Positions 32,732-40,742 of a DNA stretch of 41,021 bases are shown here, in pieces. The notes beneath the pieces were generated by a model. That model did no database searches. It was given only the letters and a program-made list of their open reading frames with translations, and was not told where the DNA came from. Location of the stretch: assembly GCA_045121595.1 (NCBI GenBank), contig JBGVGI010000063.1, positions 1 to 41,021 on the forward strand. Direction: 5' to 3'. A program made the position numbers and the translations under genes. The DNA is from Fumia sp045121595. Its GTDB lineage: Bacteria; Bacillota; Clostridia; Oscillospirales; Ruminococcaceae. The first letter of the stretch is position 1, and each line of letters opens with the position of its first letter.

Positions 32732-33739
32732 TTATATAAAAGGGGCACGATATTCGTAATTTCGTTCATTTTTTATGAAATCACTTCGCTCTTTTTCATC
32801 CTCAAACAGAGAATATGCGATAAGAAGCTTTGAATAAAGTGTTTCCTCTGTCATACCGCAGATAAAATTAACTTTATTGCCGTTTACGGAATAATCACCG
32901 ATAGTATGAACGGTTTCATAAGTACCTTTTATAAGCTTTGAGGGAGCAAGATAAACGTCACAATTACAGTTATCAAGCACTGTTTTAACGCCGTCCACCC
33001 ATGCAGTACCCGAATGGTAAGTTCCGTGAAGGACTGCCTTAAATCCTGAGTAATCAAACGCTTTGTAATCAATACCAACATAAGGATTTATCTTCAAAAT
33101 ACAGTTTTTAAGTTTTTTATCGGATAAAATATTCTCCCCTTGGCATTTGGGCAAAGCTTTCAAATCACTGACGTTTTCAAGCTCAACGGCACAGTCACTG
33201 AAAAAATCCTCCGAATAGTTTTTACACTGTTCAATGCGTGATGCAAGATGCAGATACGTTTTCTTATCGGATATATTTTTGTAAGTAACGTAAACGTTGG
33301 GAGAAATTCCTTTGCAGATGCATTCAACAGCCGCCTTGAAGTTATCGTTACCGTTAGAGCGTTTAAGTGAAAGCGGTGCGTTTGCAGAAACAAAAAAATG
33401 AGGAATTTTTACCCCCGCTAAAAGCATTGAAAAGAGTGAAGCGGTAAAAGCAAGAGTATCGGTACCGTGGGCAAAAATAACACCGTCAAAACTGTCTTTT
33501 TTGATATACTCATAATAGGTATCAATTATCACATTCCATTTATCAACCGTCATATTCTCGCTTAAAATCCCGAGATTTTCTGTTAAAGTAAACTGCACCT
33601 CATCCTTAAAAGGAGAATCGGAGTTTAAAAAGTTTTCAGTGAGCCAAAGTCCCGAATTTTTATCTATCGACAGATTTCCGTCTTCATTAAAAGCGGTACA
33701 GATAGTTCCGCCGACTAAAACAAGTAATATTTTTTTCAT
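32732..33739 (-). CDS. Asparaginase/glutaminase-family protein
   Basis: The 335-residue protein has the asparaginase fold: nucleophile Thr12 in VGGTI, Ser60 in LSENMT, and the HGTDT motif (residues 91-95) with the second catalytic Thr and Asp. The conserved Lys of the second triad could not be found in the expected stretch (about 150-175), where Arg or Glu occurs. The family hydrolyses Asn or Gln to ammonia; archaeal GatD belongs to it too. It is 49 bp after gatB, separated by a hairpin with a weak T run, so partial read-through is likely. Either a plain asparaginase or an ammonia-supplying partner of the gat genes. Confidence 0.75.
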   Translation of the reverse strand: MKKILLVLVGGTICTAFNEDGNLSIDKNSGLWLTENFLNSDSPFKDEVQFTLTENLGILSENMTVDKWNVIIDTYYEYIKKDSFDGVIFAHGTDTLAFTASLFSMLLAGVKIPHFFVSANAPLSLKRSNGNDNFKAAVECICKGISPNVYVTYKNISDKKTYLHLASRIEQCKNYSEDFFSDCAVELENVSDLKALPKCQGENILSDKKLKNCILKINPYVGIDYKAFDYSGFKAVLHGTYHSGTAWVDGVKTVLDNCNCDVYLAPSKLIKGTYETVHTIGDYSVNGNKVNFICGMTEETLYSKLLIAYSLFEDEKERSDFIKNERNYEYRAPFI

Positions 33740-33758
33740 TTATATCACCTAAAAATCA

Positions 33759-33782
33759 ACGGGAGTAAAAAATTACTCCCGT
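33759..33782 (-). terminator. Weak terminator or attenuating hairpin after gatB
   Basis: ACGGGAGTAA pairs perfectly with TTACTCCCGT, followed by TGATTTTT. The T run is imperfect, so transcription may pass into the asparaginase-family gene. Confidence 0.65.
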
Positions 33783-33788
33783 ATTACT

Positions 33789-35213
33789 TTAAAATTTACT
33801 TAATTTTTCATCAAGAAGCTCTTTGATTACTGCAGGGTCACCTGCACCTTTGAGTTCTTTCATACAAGCACCGAACAAAGCCTGTTTAGCTTTGACTTTA
33901 CCGTTTTTAAAGTCTTCAATTGCCTGAGTGTTTTCAGAAAGAATTCTGTCGATGATGTCACCGATTGCAGAAGCGTCAACTTTTCTGTCAAGGCCCTCTG
34001 CCTTACAGTAAGCAACGGGGTCAACGTCATCTTCAACAACTGCAATAAGAATTTTCTTACCTGCATTTCGGTTGATAGCACCACTGTCTACCATCTTGAT
34101 AATAGCGGCAAGTTTTTCAGCAGTAATTGAAAGCTCGGAAAGTGCCTGACCGTCTTTACGTAAAACACCTGCACAGTCTGTGAAAATCCAGATAGCAACG
34201 TCTTTGGGGTTACAACCCATAGCAACGACGTCATCAAGCAAAGCACTTAATTTATGGCTCTGGATAAGAGCACCGATTTCTTTTTCGGGGATACCTGCTT
34301 CTCTGTATGCTTCTGCCTTTTCATCAACTGCAACGGGTTTAGCGGCTTTGATTTCTTCAAGCCATTCGTCGTCAATGATAATAGGCATTAAGTTTGCATC
34401 AGGGAAGTAACGGTAATCTGCTTCAGTTTCCTTGTTACGCATTGCAAAGGTTTTGCCGGAAACGTCATCAAAACGTCTTGTTTCCTGAACGAGTTCTTCA
34501 GTTTCAAATTCAAGTGCATCCATATGGCGCTGAGCTTCGTAGTTGATAGCACGTTCAATAGCTTCAAAGGAGCTCATATTCTTGATTTCGGTACGAATAC
34601 CGAATTCAGTACTTCCTTCAGGACGAACGGAAATGTTTACGTCGCAACGCATAGCGCCTTCTTCACATTCGGAAATGTTACCTGAGCGGAACATATTCTT
34701 AAGCTTGTTAAGATATGTAACAACTTCTTCTGCACTTCTGAAGTCGGGCTGAGTAACGATTTCGATAAGCGGTACACTTGTACGGTTAAAGTCAACAAAA
34801 GAATGTTTACCGCCGTGTACGAGTTTACCTGCGTCTTCTTCCATGTGAATCTGTTTGATGCGGATATCACGGTTACCTTTTGAAGTTTTCAAGGTAACAA
34901 CACCATCTGTACAAATCGGATGATTAAGCTGTGTAATCTGATAAGCACAGGGAAGGTCGGGATAATAATAGTTTTTCTTATCAAAAGTTGTGTATCTGTT
35001 GATGTTACAGTTAAGCATAAGACCTGCTGTAACTGCAAGTTCAACTACTCTCTTGTTCATTACGGGGAGCATTCCGGGCATACCGCTACAAGCAGGGCAA
35101 ACACAATCGTTAGGTTCGTTGGAAGCAGAATGACCACCACAAGAACAGAATATCTTTGATTCGGTAGAAAGCTCTACGTGAGTTTCAAGACCGATGACCA
35201 ATTCATATTTCAT
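33789..35213 (-). CDS. gatB: Asp-tRNA(Asn)/Glu-tRNA(Gln) amidotransferase subunit B
   Basis: GatB binds the misacylated tRNA, activates the side chain with ATP and replaces the phosphate with ammonia. At 474 residues it is full length: the cradle domain begins VIGLETHVEL and includes the Cys pairs CSCGG and CPAC (probable zinc site), then YYYPDLP and MRCDVNISVRP, and the helical and YqeY-like tail reaches the end. Nothing in it looks degenerate, which suggests the complex is in use. It starts three bases after gatA. Confidence 0.94.
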   Translation of the reverse strand: MKYELVIGLETHVELSTESKIFCSCGGHSASNEPNDCVCPACSGMPGMLPVMNKRVVELAVTAGLMLNCNINRYTTFDKKNYYYPDLPCAYQITQLNHPICTDGVVTLKTSKGNRDIRIKQIHMEEDAGKLVHGGKHSFVDFNRTSVPLIEIVTQPDFRSAEEVVTYLNKLKNMFRSGNISECEEGAMRCDVNISVRPEGSTEFGIRTEIKNMSSFEAIERAINYEAQRHMDALEFETEELVQETRRFDDVSGKTFAMRNKETEADYRYFPDANLMPIIIDDEWLEEIKAAKPVAVDEKAEAYREAGIPEKEIGALIQSHKLSALLDDVVAMGCNPKDVAIWIFTDCAGVLRKDGQALSELSITAEKLAAIIKMVDSGAINRNAGKKILIAVVEDDVDPVAYCKAEGLDRKVDASAIGDIIDRILSENTQAIEDFKNGKVKAKQALFGACMKELKGAGDPAVIKELLDEKLSKF

Positions 35214-35216
35214 CTC

Positions 35217-36395
35217 TTATTTCCCCCTCTCAACACTGTCTGCAAGACTTAAAAGTGTACCTTCTGTGAAGTTTTTACCGATAAGCTGAACACCTTTTGT
35301 TACGAGTGCGGGAGCACCGATAAGGTTAGCAATTGAAGTAAATACGCCTTCACTGAACACTTTATTGAATGCATCGTTTATGTCATACGCCTTATAAGAA
35401 GTCTCAGAAGCTACAGGAGTGAGTATTGCATCGTATTTTTCCATAACTTCTGCAAATTTTTCAGAAATCACACGGCGTACTCTTAAAGATTTATCATAGC
35501 AATCTTTATAACGGTTTTTAGAAAGCACGTCGGAGCCGTAAAGAATAGTTGCCTTTGTGAGGAAGTTAAAACCTTCGGTTCTTGTATTGATATAAAGCTC
35601 GTCAATATTTCTGTATTCCTCAGCACGATGACCGAATTTCACACCATCGTAACGGGAAACGTTGTTACAGGTTTCAGCAGTCATAAGAATCTGCCATGCC
35701 ACGTTTGCAACGTCAAAAATATCAAGAGAAATTTCTTCAACCTCAACGCCGTTTGCTTTAAGTTCTTCTGCAAAAGCGTTTACTTTTGCTTTAACGCCGT
35801 CACTTGCTTTATCAAGAAGTTCTTTTACGATGCAAACTTTTTTGCCTTTTACATCTGTAAAACTGTAATCGTAACTTTCGTTTTTAAGGCAAGTGCCGTC
35901 TTTTGCGTCATAACCTGCGATTACGTCGATAATTTCTTTAACACCGTTTGCATCTTTTGCATATACACCAAGTTGTTCACCTGATGCTGCACAGGAAACC
36001 ACGCCGTAACGGGAAACTGTACCATAGGTGGGTTTTAAGAAATCTACGTCGGACAATGCTGCGGCACGTCTTGTGGCACCGTTCATATCAACACCAAGTG
36101 CCGCTTTAACGTCGCCTTCTGCTACTGCTTTAGCGGCAGCACCTTTGAGGTCTTCAGACTTTTCAGCATAGTAAGAAAACTCACCAACAAGGTCAAGACC
36201 GAACTCACCAACGTGAGTTTTACCTTTTACAGAATAGCCTTTATTTTCAAGTCTTGTTACGGCTTCGGCGGAAAAAAGAGGTTTGAAGCCTTCAAGAATA
36301 CGGGAACCTGCAGTAGTTTTATATCCTTTTACGAGGATTGTATCGTCAACTGCGATATTTCCTTTATCGGAAATTATTTCTGCGTAATATTTCAT
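35217..36395 (-). CDS. GatA-like protein without the amidase catalytic triad
   Basis: The 392 residues align with GatA from the catalytic-Lys strand to near the C-terminus: KTTAGSRILEGF, LKPTYGTVSRYGVV (about 120-133), CNNVSRYDGVKFGHR and the ARxVG-like tail LIGAPAL are clear. However the Lys of IAIKDNI is Asp17 (IAVDDTI), the Gly-Ser signature GGSSGGS with the cis-Ser is reduced to KSEDLKGA (about 79-86), and the nucleophile Ser of DTGGSIR is Ala107 (DMNGATR). About 65-70 N-terminal residues of normal GatA are missing. Synonymous-looking codon use and an intact frame argue against recent decay. The start at 36395 follows GAGGTG. It probably keeps a structural role in the complex but cannot hydrolyse glutamine by the known mechanism. 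Confidence 0.85.
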   Translation of the reverse strand: MKYYAEIISDKGNIAVDDTILVKGYKTTAGSRILEGFKPLFSAEAVTRLENKGYSVKGKTHVGEFGLDLVGEFSYYAEKSEDLKGAAAKAVAEGDVKAALGVDMNGATRRAAALSDVDFLKPTYGTVSRYGVVSCAASGEQLGVYAKDANGVKEIIDVIAGYDAKDGTCLKNESYDYSFTDVKGKKVCIVKELLDKASDGVKAKVNAFAEELKANGVEVEEISLDIFDVANVAWQILMTAETCNNVSRYDGVKFGHRAEEYRNIDELYINTRTEGFNFLTKATILYGSDVLSKNRYKDCYDKSLRVRRVISEKFAEVMEKYDAILTPVASETSYKAYDINDAFNKVFSEGVFTSIANLIGAPALVTKGVQLIGKNFTEGTLLSLADSVERGK

Positions 36396-36410
36396 CTTCC
36401 ACACCTCACT

Positions 36411-38483
36411 TTACTTAACAAGTCTGGGTACCTGCCAACTGTCGTCACTGCGTTCAGGCGCACCTTCGAGCAAGGATTCTCTTGAGAAATCCTGACGTCT
36501 TACGTCTTCACGGAGTACGTTGGTCATCGGCATAACGTGTACCATTTCTTCAACGTTTTCTGTATCAATATTTTTAAGAAGTGCTTCACTTTCAGTCATA
36601 TCTTTAAAGATATTCTGCATAACTGCTTCTTCATCGTCGGTAAGAGCGATCTGATTAAGTTGCTGTGCATTGGAGAAAGTAGAGCGTTTGTTGCTTACAG
36701 TTTTTGAAGTTGTGCCTGTAGCTCTGCCTGCAATAGCACTGCCGTTACCAAGAAGATGAACGTCTTCAAGCTGCTGATTTGTAACTTCGCTCGGAGCACC
36801 GAGAAGCAAGTCCTGAGCATTACCGTTAAGCGGGAATGCGATAACTTCTAAGATTTTTTCTTCGTCGGTTAAAAGCATTACCATTCTGTCAACACCAGGT
36901 GCCATACCTGCATGAGGAGGAGCACCGTACTGGAATGCAGTATAAAGTGCGTTAAATCTTGATTTAAGCTCTGCTTCATCGTAACCTGCGATTTCAAACG
37001 CTTTTTTCATAACGTCGATATCGTGGTTTCTTACCGCACCTGAAGCAAGTTCGATACCGTTACAAACAAGGTCGTACTGGTAAGCGAGAACTTCTGTAGG
37101 TTCTTTGTTCAAAAGTGCGTCCATACCGCCCTGAGGCATTGAGAAGGGGTTATGAGTAAAGATTGTATCACCTGTTTCTTCGTCGATTTCGTACATCGGG
37201 AAATCAACTACGAAGCAGAATTCAAATGCATCGTCACGGATAAGGTCAAGCTGTTCTTTTTTAGCAAGCCATGTTCTGATGTGACCTGCTTTTTTCTCTG
37301 TATCGCCTTTTTTATCGTCACAGATAAAGAAGAGTGTTTCGCCTTCCTTAACGCCTGTGATTTTAATAATTTCTGCTTTTTTATCATCGGTTAAGAACTT
37401 AGCAATAGGACCTGTGAATACGCCGTCTTTGAGAGTGATGTAACCAAGACCGCCGAGTCCTACTTCTGCAGAAGTCGCAAATTTAAGAGAATCTTCAAAG
37501 AATTTATTGGATTTGCCCTGACAGTTTGCAACTATACCTCTTACAGGTCTTCCCTTGAATGCAGGGAAGTTAACGTCTGCAAAGAAATCAGTCAAATCGC
37601 AGATGATAAGGGGGTTACGGAGGTCGGGTTTATCCGAGCCGTAAGTCATCATAGCATCAGCGTAAGTGATACGTCTGAAAGGTCTTTCGGTAATCTTTTT
37701 ATCGGAGAAAGTTTTAAACGTATCGTAGATTACGTCTTCACAAACTTCAAGCACTTCGTCCTGGGTTGCAAAAGCCATCTCGAAGTCGAGCTGATAAAAC
37801 TCACCGGGAGAACGGTCTGCACGAGCATCCTCGTCTCTAAAACAAGGTGCAATCTGGAAATATCTGTCAAAACCTGATACCATCAAAAGCTGTTTAAACT
37901 GCTGAGGTGCCTGAGGCAAAGCATAGAATTTTCCCGGATGTTTACGGCTGGGCACCAAAAAGTCACGCGCACCTTCAGGAGAAGAAGCGGTAAGGATAGG
38001 TGTCTGCATATCAAGGAAGTCTTTTTCTTCCATTTTATTGCGGAGATGACGGATAATCTTAGAACGCATAACTAAGTTGTCATGGTTTTTGGGATTTCTG
38101 AGATCAAGATAACGGTATTTAAGACGGAGTTCATCCTTGCTCTGTCTTGAAGCTCTTACTTCAAATGGGAGCATATTATGGCTCTTACCGAGCACTTTAA
38201 GAGAATCGGCAATAAGCTCCACGTTACCTGTTTCAATTTTATCATTTACTGTATCGGGGTCACGTTTGTTAACTACACCACTTACAGTGATAACCGTTTC
38301 ACGGTTTACGTTTTTGAGAAGCTCCTCATTGTGAATAACCACCTGTGTCACACCGGTATAGTCACGCAAGTCAACAAATATAACGCCACCATGGTCACGG
38401 ACAACATCGACCCAACCTGCAAGTTCTACAGTTTTGCCGATATGTTCGTCACGGATATCGTTACAAAATAGAGTTCTGTACAT
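36411..38483 (-). CDS. aspS: Aspartyl-tRNA synthetase fused to GatC
   Basis: Residues 1 to about 572 are a bacterial AspRS: OB-fold anticodon domain, class II motifs (RYLDLRNP, FRDEDARADRSPGEFYQLDFEM, GVDRMVMLL) and a GAD insertion. Residues 605-690 are GatC, with the diagnostic NVLREDV and ending APERSDDSWQVPRLV; a Ser/Thr/Asn-rich linker of about 30 residues joins them. No separate gatC is present. His31 (RDHGG) stands where E. coli AspRS has Leu30, and His there is linked to non-discriminating AspRS that also charge tRNA-Asn. The fusion would tether synthetase to amidotransferase as a built-in transamidosome. AGGGAGG precedes the ATG; a T-box leader controls it. Confidence 0.92.
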   Translation of the reverse strand: MYRTLFCNDIRDEHIGKTVELAGWVDVVRDHGGVIFVDLRDYTGVTQVVIHNEELLKNVNRETVITVSGVVNKRDPDTVNDKIETGNVELIADSLKVLGKSHNMLPFEVRASRQSKDELRLKYRYLDLRNPKNHDNLVMRSKIIRHLRNKMEEKDFLDMQTPILTASSPEGARDFLVPSRKHPGKFYALPQAPQQFKQLLMVSGFDRYFQIAPCFRDEDARADRSPGEFYQLDFEMAFATQDEVLEVCEDVIYDTFKTFSDKKITERPFRRITYADAMMTYGSDKPDLRNPLIICDLTDFFADVNFPAFKGRPVRGIVANCQGKSNKFFEDSLKFATSAEVGLGGLGYITLKDGVFTGPIAKFLTDDKKAEIIKITGVKEGETLFFICDDKKGDTEKKAGHIRTWLAKKEQLDLIRDDAFEFCFVVDFPMYEIDEETGDTIFTHNPFSMPQGGMDALLNKEPTEVLAYQYDLVCNGIELASGAVRNHDIDVMKKAFEIAGYDEAELKSRFNALYTAFQYGAPPHAGMAPGVDRMVMLLTDEEKILEVIAFPLNGNAQDLLLGAPSEVTNQQLEDVHLLGNGSAIAGRATGTTSKTVSNKRSTFSNAQQLNQIALTDDEEAVMQNIFKDMTESEALLKNIDTENVEEMVHVMPMTNVLREDVRRQDFSRESLLEGAPERSDDSWQVPRLVK

Positions 38484-38716
38484 ATCATAACCTCCCTAAA
38501 AATTTACAAAAATAAAAGCCCCGGGAATATATAAAATATTCCCGGGACGAGTAAACGTTTTACCCGCGGTGCCACCCGCATTGATGCTGAAAGCATCCTC
38601 TTTTATATTAAATTAAAAGTATTCGGAGTGTTCCCAAAGCTTACTACTCATCTCAGACGCGCTTTCAGTCGGTGACGCATCCTCCCTGACAGACTTTCCA
38701 CAAAAGCCGAGTCTCC
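38484..38716 (-). promoter_or_regulatory. T-box leader of aspS-gatAB
   Basis: This leader fills most of the 324-bp gap before aspS. It contains the T-box core GCGGGTGGCACCGCGGG (38562-38580) and a long terminator stem CCCGGGAATAT/ATATTCCCGGG (38520-38546) followed by a T-rich tract. Stem I is short and unlike the ilv leader; I could not fix the specifier. A GAC (Asp) in ACCGACTGAAAG is a weak candidate. Given the genes, an Asp or Asn tRNA is expected. Confidence 0.8.
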
Positions 38717-38723
38717 ACGAAAT

Positions 38724-38752
38724 ATTATATCAAACCAAAAAAAATTTGTCAA
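38724..38752 (-). promoter_or_regulatory. Promoter of the aspS-gat operon
   Basis: Consensus TTGACA (38747-38752) and TATAAT (38724-38729) on the minus strand are 17 bp apart. Confidence 0.8.
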
Positions 38753-38807
38753 CATATTTTTATATTATGATTTTTTACAATAATTATGCAAAACAATCAG
38801 CATCATA

Positions 38808-40574
38808 TTACTGAATATAATATTTTTGCTTATACATATCGTAAGCTTCGCTGAATTCCTTTGCGCCACCCGTTTTGATACTGTTTAAGTATTCGTGAGT
38901 TTCAAAGGAATCGTGCGCCATTTCGATAAAGCAAACTGCGATATTTGAGCAATGGTCGGAAACTCTTTCGTAGTTGGTAAGAATATCCGAAAGAACAAAT
39001 CCAAGCTCCATTGTACAGTCGCCCTGACGAAGTCTTGTAATATGACCTGCCTTAATTTTTCTCTTAATTCTGTCGATAACCTGTTCAAGTGGTTCAATTT
39101 TCTTAAAGGCATCAATATCTTCGGCAATAAGTGCATTTGTAGTCAAGTCGAGAATTTCAGTAGTTGCTGCAGTGATTATTGAAATATCCTTCATTGCATG
39201 TTCAGAAAAAGCAATACCCTTGTCATTTATTTCCTTTGCCGCCTCTGCGATATTAAGGGCATGGTCGGAAATTCTTTCGAGGTCACCAATAGTATGCAAA
39301 AGCTCTGTTACCATTCGGCTATCCTTTGCTGACATTTGATGAGAGGTGATTTTTACAAGGTATGTGCTTGTTTTATCTTCAAATCTGTCTACAGTCTGCT
39401 CTAAAGCCTTGATTTCTTCAAACACATCCTCACTGTAGTTATCAAGCAGAATGGTTGCTTTGTCAAAGGCGTCTTTAGAAATCCTTGCCATTTCGCGGAC
39501 AAGGTCCTGACATTTTTCAACTGCAAAAGCGGGAATATCAAGAAAACGCTCGTCGAGAGTTGCAAATACGTCCGTTTCGCTTTCTTTCTTCTTGCTCTTT
39601 ATAGTTTTAACAGCGAGTTTTTCGATATATGAACAAAACGGCATAAGAATTACAGTAGAAATAATGTTAAACAAGGTATGTATTACCGCAATGTCAAAAG
39701 CACTTGCAGATACATCAGGTTTCATAAACTCAAAGCCTATCAAAGCGTTAAGTCCGTAAAAGCCTCCGCACACAATGATAACGCCAATCATCTTGATATA
39801 AAGGCAGGAAAAAGCAACTCGTTTTGATTCGGTATTTCCGCTTATTGAAGAAATGATCGGAGTGATGGTTGTACCGATATTCTGTCCTAAAATTACGGGA
39901 ATTACCGTCGAATACGGCATTACACAGGTAAGCGCAAGTGCCTGAAGTACACCGACTGAAGCCGATGACGACTGAATAATTGCAGTAAACAGAGTTCCGA
40001 CCAAAATACCCATAAACGGGTTGTTTGAAAACATTGTAAGAACGCTTGTGAAGGTTTCGTTATCTTTGAGACCTTCAACTGCGCCGCCCATAGTTTCCAT
40101 ACCAAACATCAAAATAGCAAATCCAAGGAGAATGAGGCCTGTGTTTCTTCTCTTGTCATTTTTTGCAGTCATATTCATAATAAGACCGATAACTGCAAGT
40201 ACGGGTGTGAAGGATTCAGGCTTTAAAAGCTTTAAAATTATTGCCGTGCCACTGATATCTGCCATACTCAAAAGCCATGAGGTAACGGTAGTACCAATAT
40301 TAGCACCCATTATAATGCTGATAGTCTGTCCAAGGTTCATAATACCTGAGTTTACAAAACCTACAAGCATAACCGTTGTTGCAGACGAGGATTGAATTAC
40401 AGCAGTTACGACAAGACCTAACAAAAAGCCTTTCCACTTAGTGGAGGTAAGCCTTGCGAGTATTGATTCAAGCTTACCACCTGCAAGTTTTTTGAGACTG
40501 TCTCCCATAAGGTCCATACCATACAAAAACAGTGCAAGACCTCCGATTAATCCTAAAACGCTGAATATGTCCAT
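38808..40574 (-). CDS. Na/phosphate cotransporter family protein with PhoU-like domain
   Basis: The 588-residue protein has two inverted repeats of the NptA/PNaS transporter core, each with the QSSSA motif (VIQSSSATTVM about 60-70 and IIQSSSASVGVL about 205-216), in about eight to ten membrane segments up to residue 325. A C-terminal cytosolic region (about 345-560) is helical and carries PhoU-like repeats (LERISDHALNIAE and YERVSDHCSNIAV). It should import phosphate with sodium, or regulate phosphate. TTGGAGGA precedes the ATG. Confidence 0.92.
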   Translation of the reverse strand: MDIFSVLGLIGGLALFLYGMDLMGDSLKKLAGGKLESILARLTSTKWKGFLLGLVVTAVIQSSSATTVMLVGFVNSGIMNLGQTISIIMGANIGTTVTSWLLSMADISGTAIILKLLKPESFTPVLAVIGLIMNMTAKNDKRRNTGLILLGFAILMFGMETMGGAVEGLKDNETFTSVLTMFSNNPFMGILVGTLFTAIIQSSSASVGVLQALALTCVMPYSTVIPVILGQNIGTTITPIISSISGNTESKRVAFSCLYIKMIGVIIVCGGFYGLNALIGFEFMKPDVSASAFDIAVIHTLFNIISTVILMPFCSYIEKLAVKTIKSKKKESETDVFATLDERFLDIPAFAVEKCQDLVREMARISKDAFDKATILLDNYSEDVFEEIKALEQTVDRFEDKTSTYLVKITSHQMSAKDSRMVTELLHTIGDLERISDHALNIAEAAKEINDKGIAFSEHAMKDISIITAATTEILDLTTNALIAEDIDAFKKIEPLEQVIDRIKRKIKAGHITRLRQGDCTMELGFVLSDILTNYERVSDHCSNIAVCFIEMAHDSFETHEYLNSIKTGGAKEFSEAYDMYKQKYYIQ

Positions 40575-40627
40575 ATACTTCCTCCAAGTTCAGAGCTTAC
40601 TGACGTCATTTGAATGTCTACAAGATT

Positions 40628-40657
40628 ATTTTAGCATAAAGAATACTAATAAATCAA
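40628..40657 (-). promoter_or_regulatory. Promoter of the Na/phosphate cotransporter gene
   Basis: TTGATT (40652-40657), 18 bp, TAAAAT (40628-40633) with a TGC extension, minus strand. A TGACGTCA palindrome lies in the short 5' leader. Confidence 0.6.
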
Positions 40658-40742
40658 TTATTATCTTCACAAAAAATATTTTTTAAATAAAACTGACAAT
40701 TTTCAAGTAGATAAATCGTTAAAAATGTGAGGAAACAATAAT

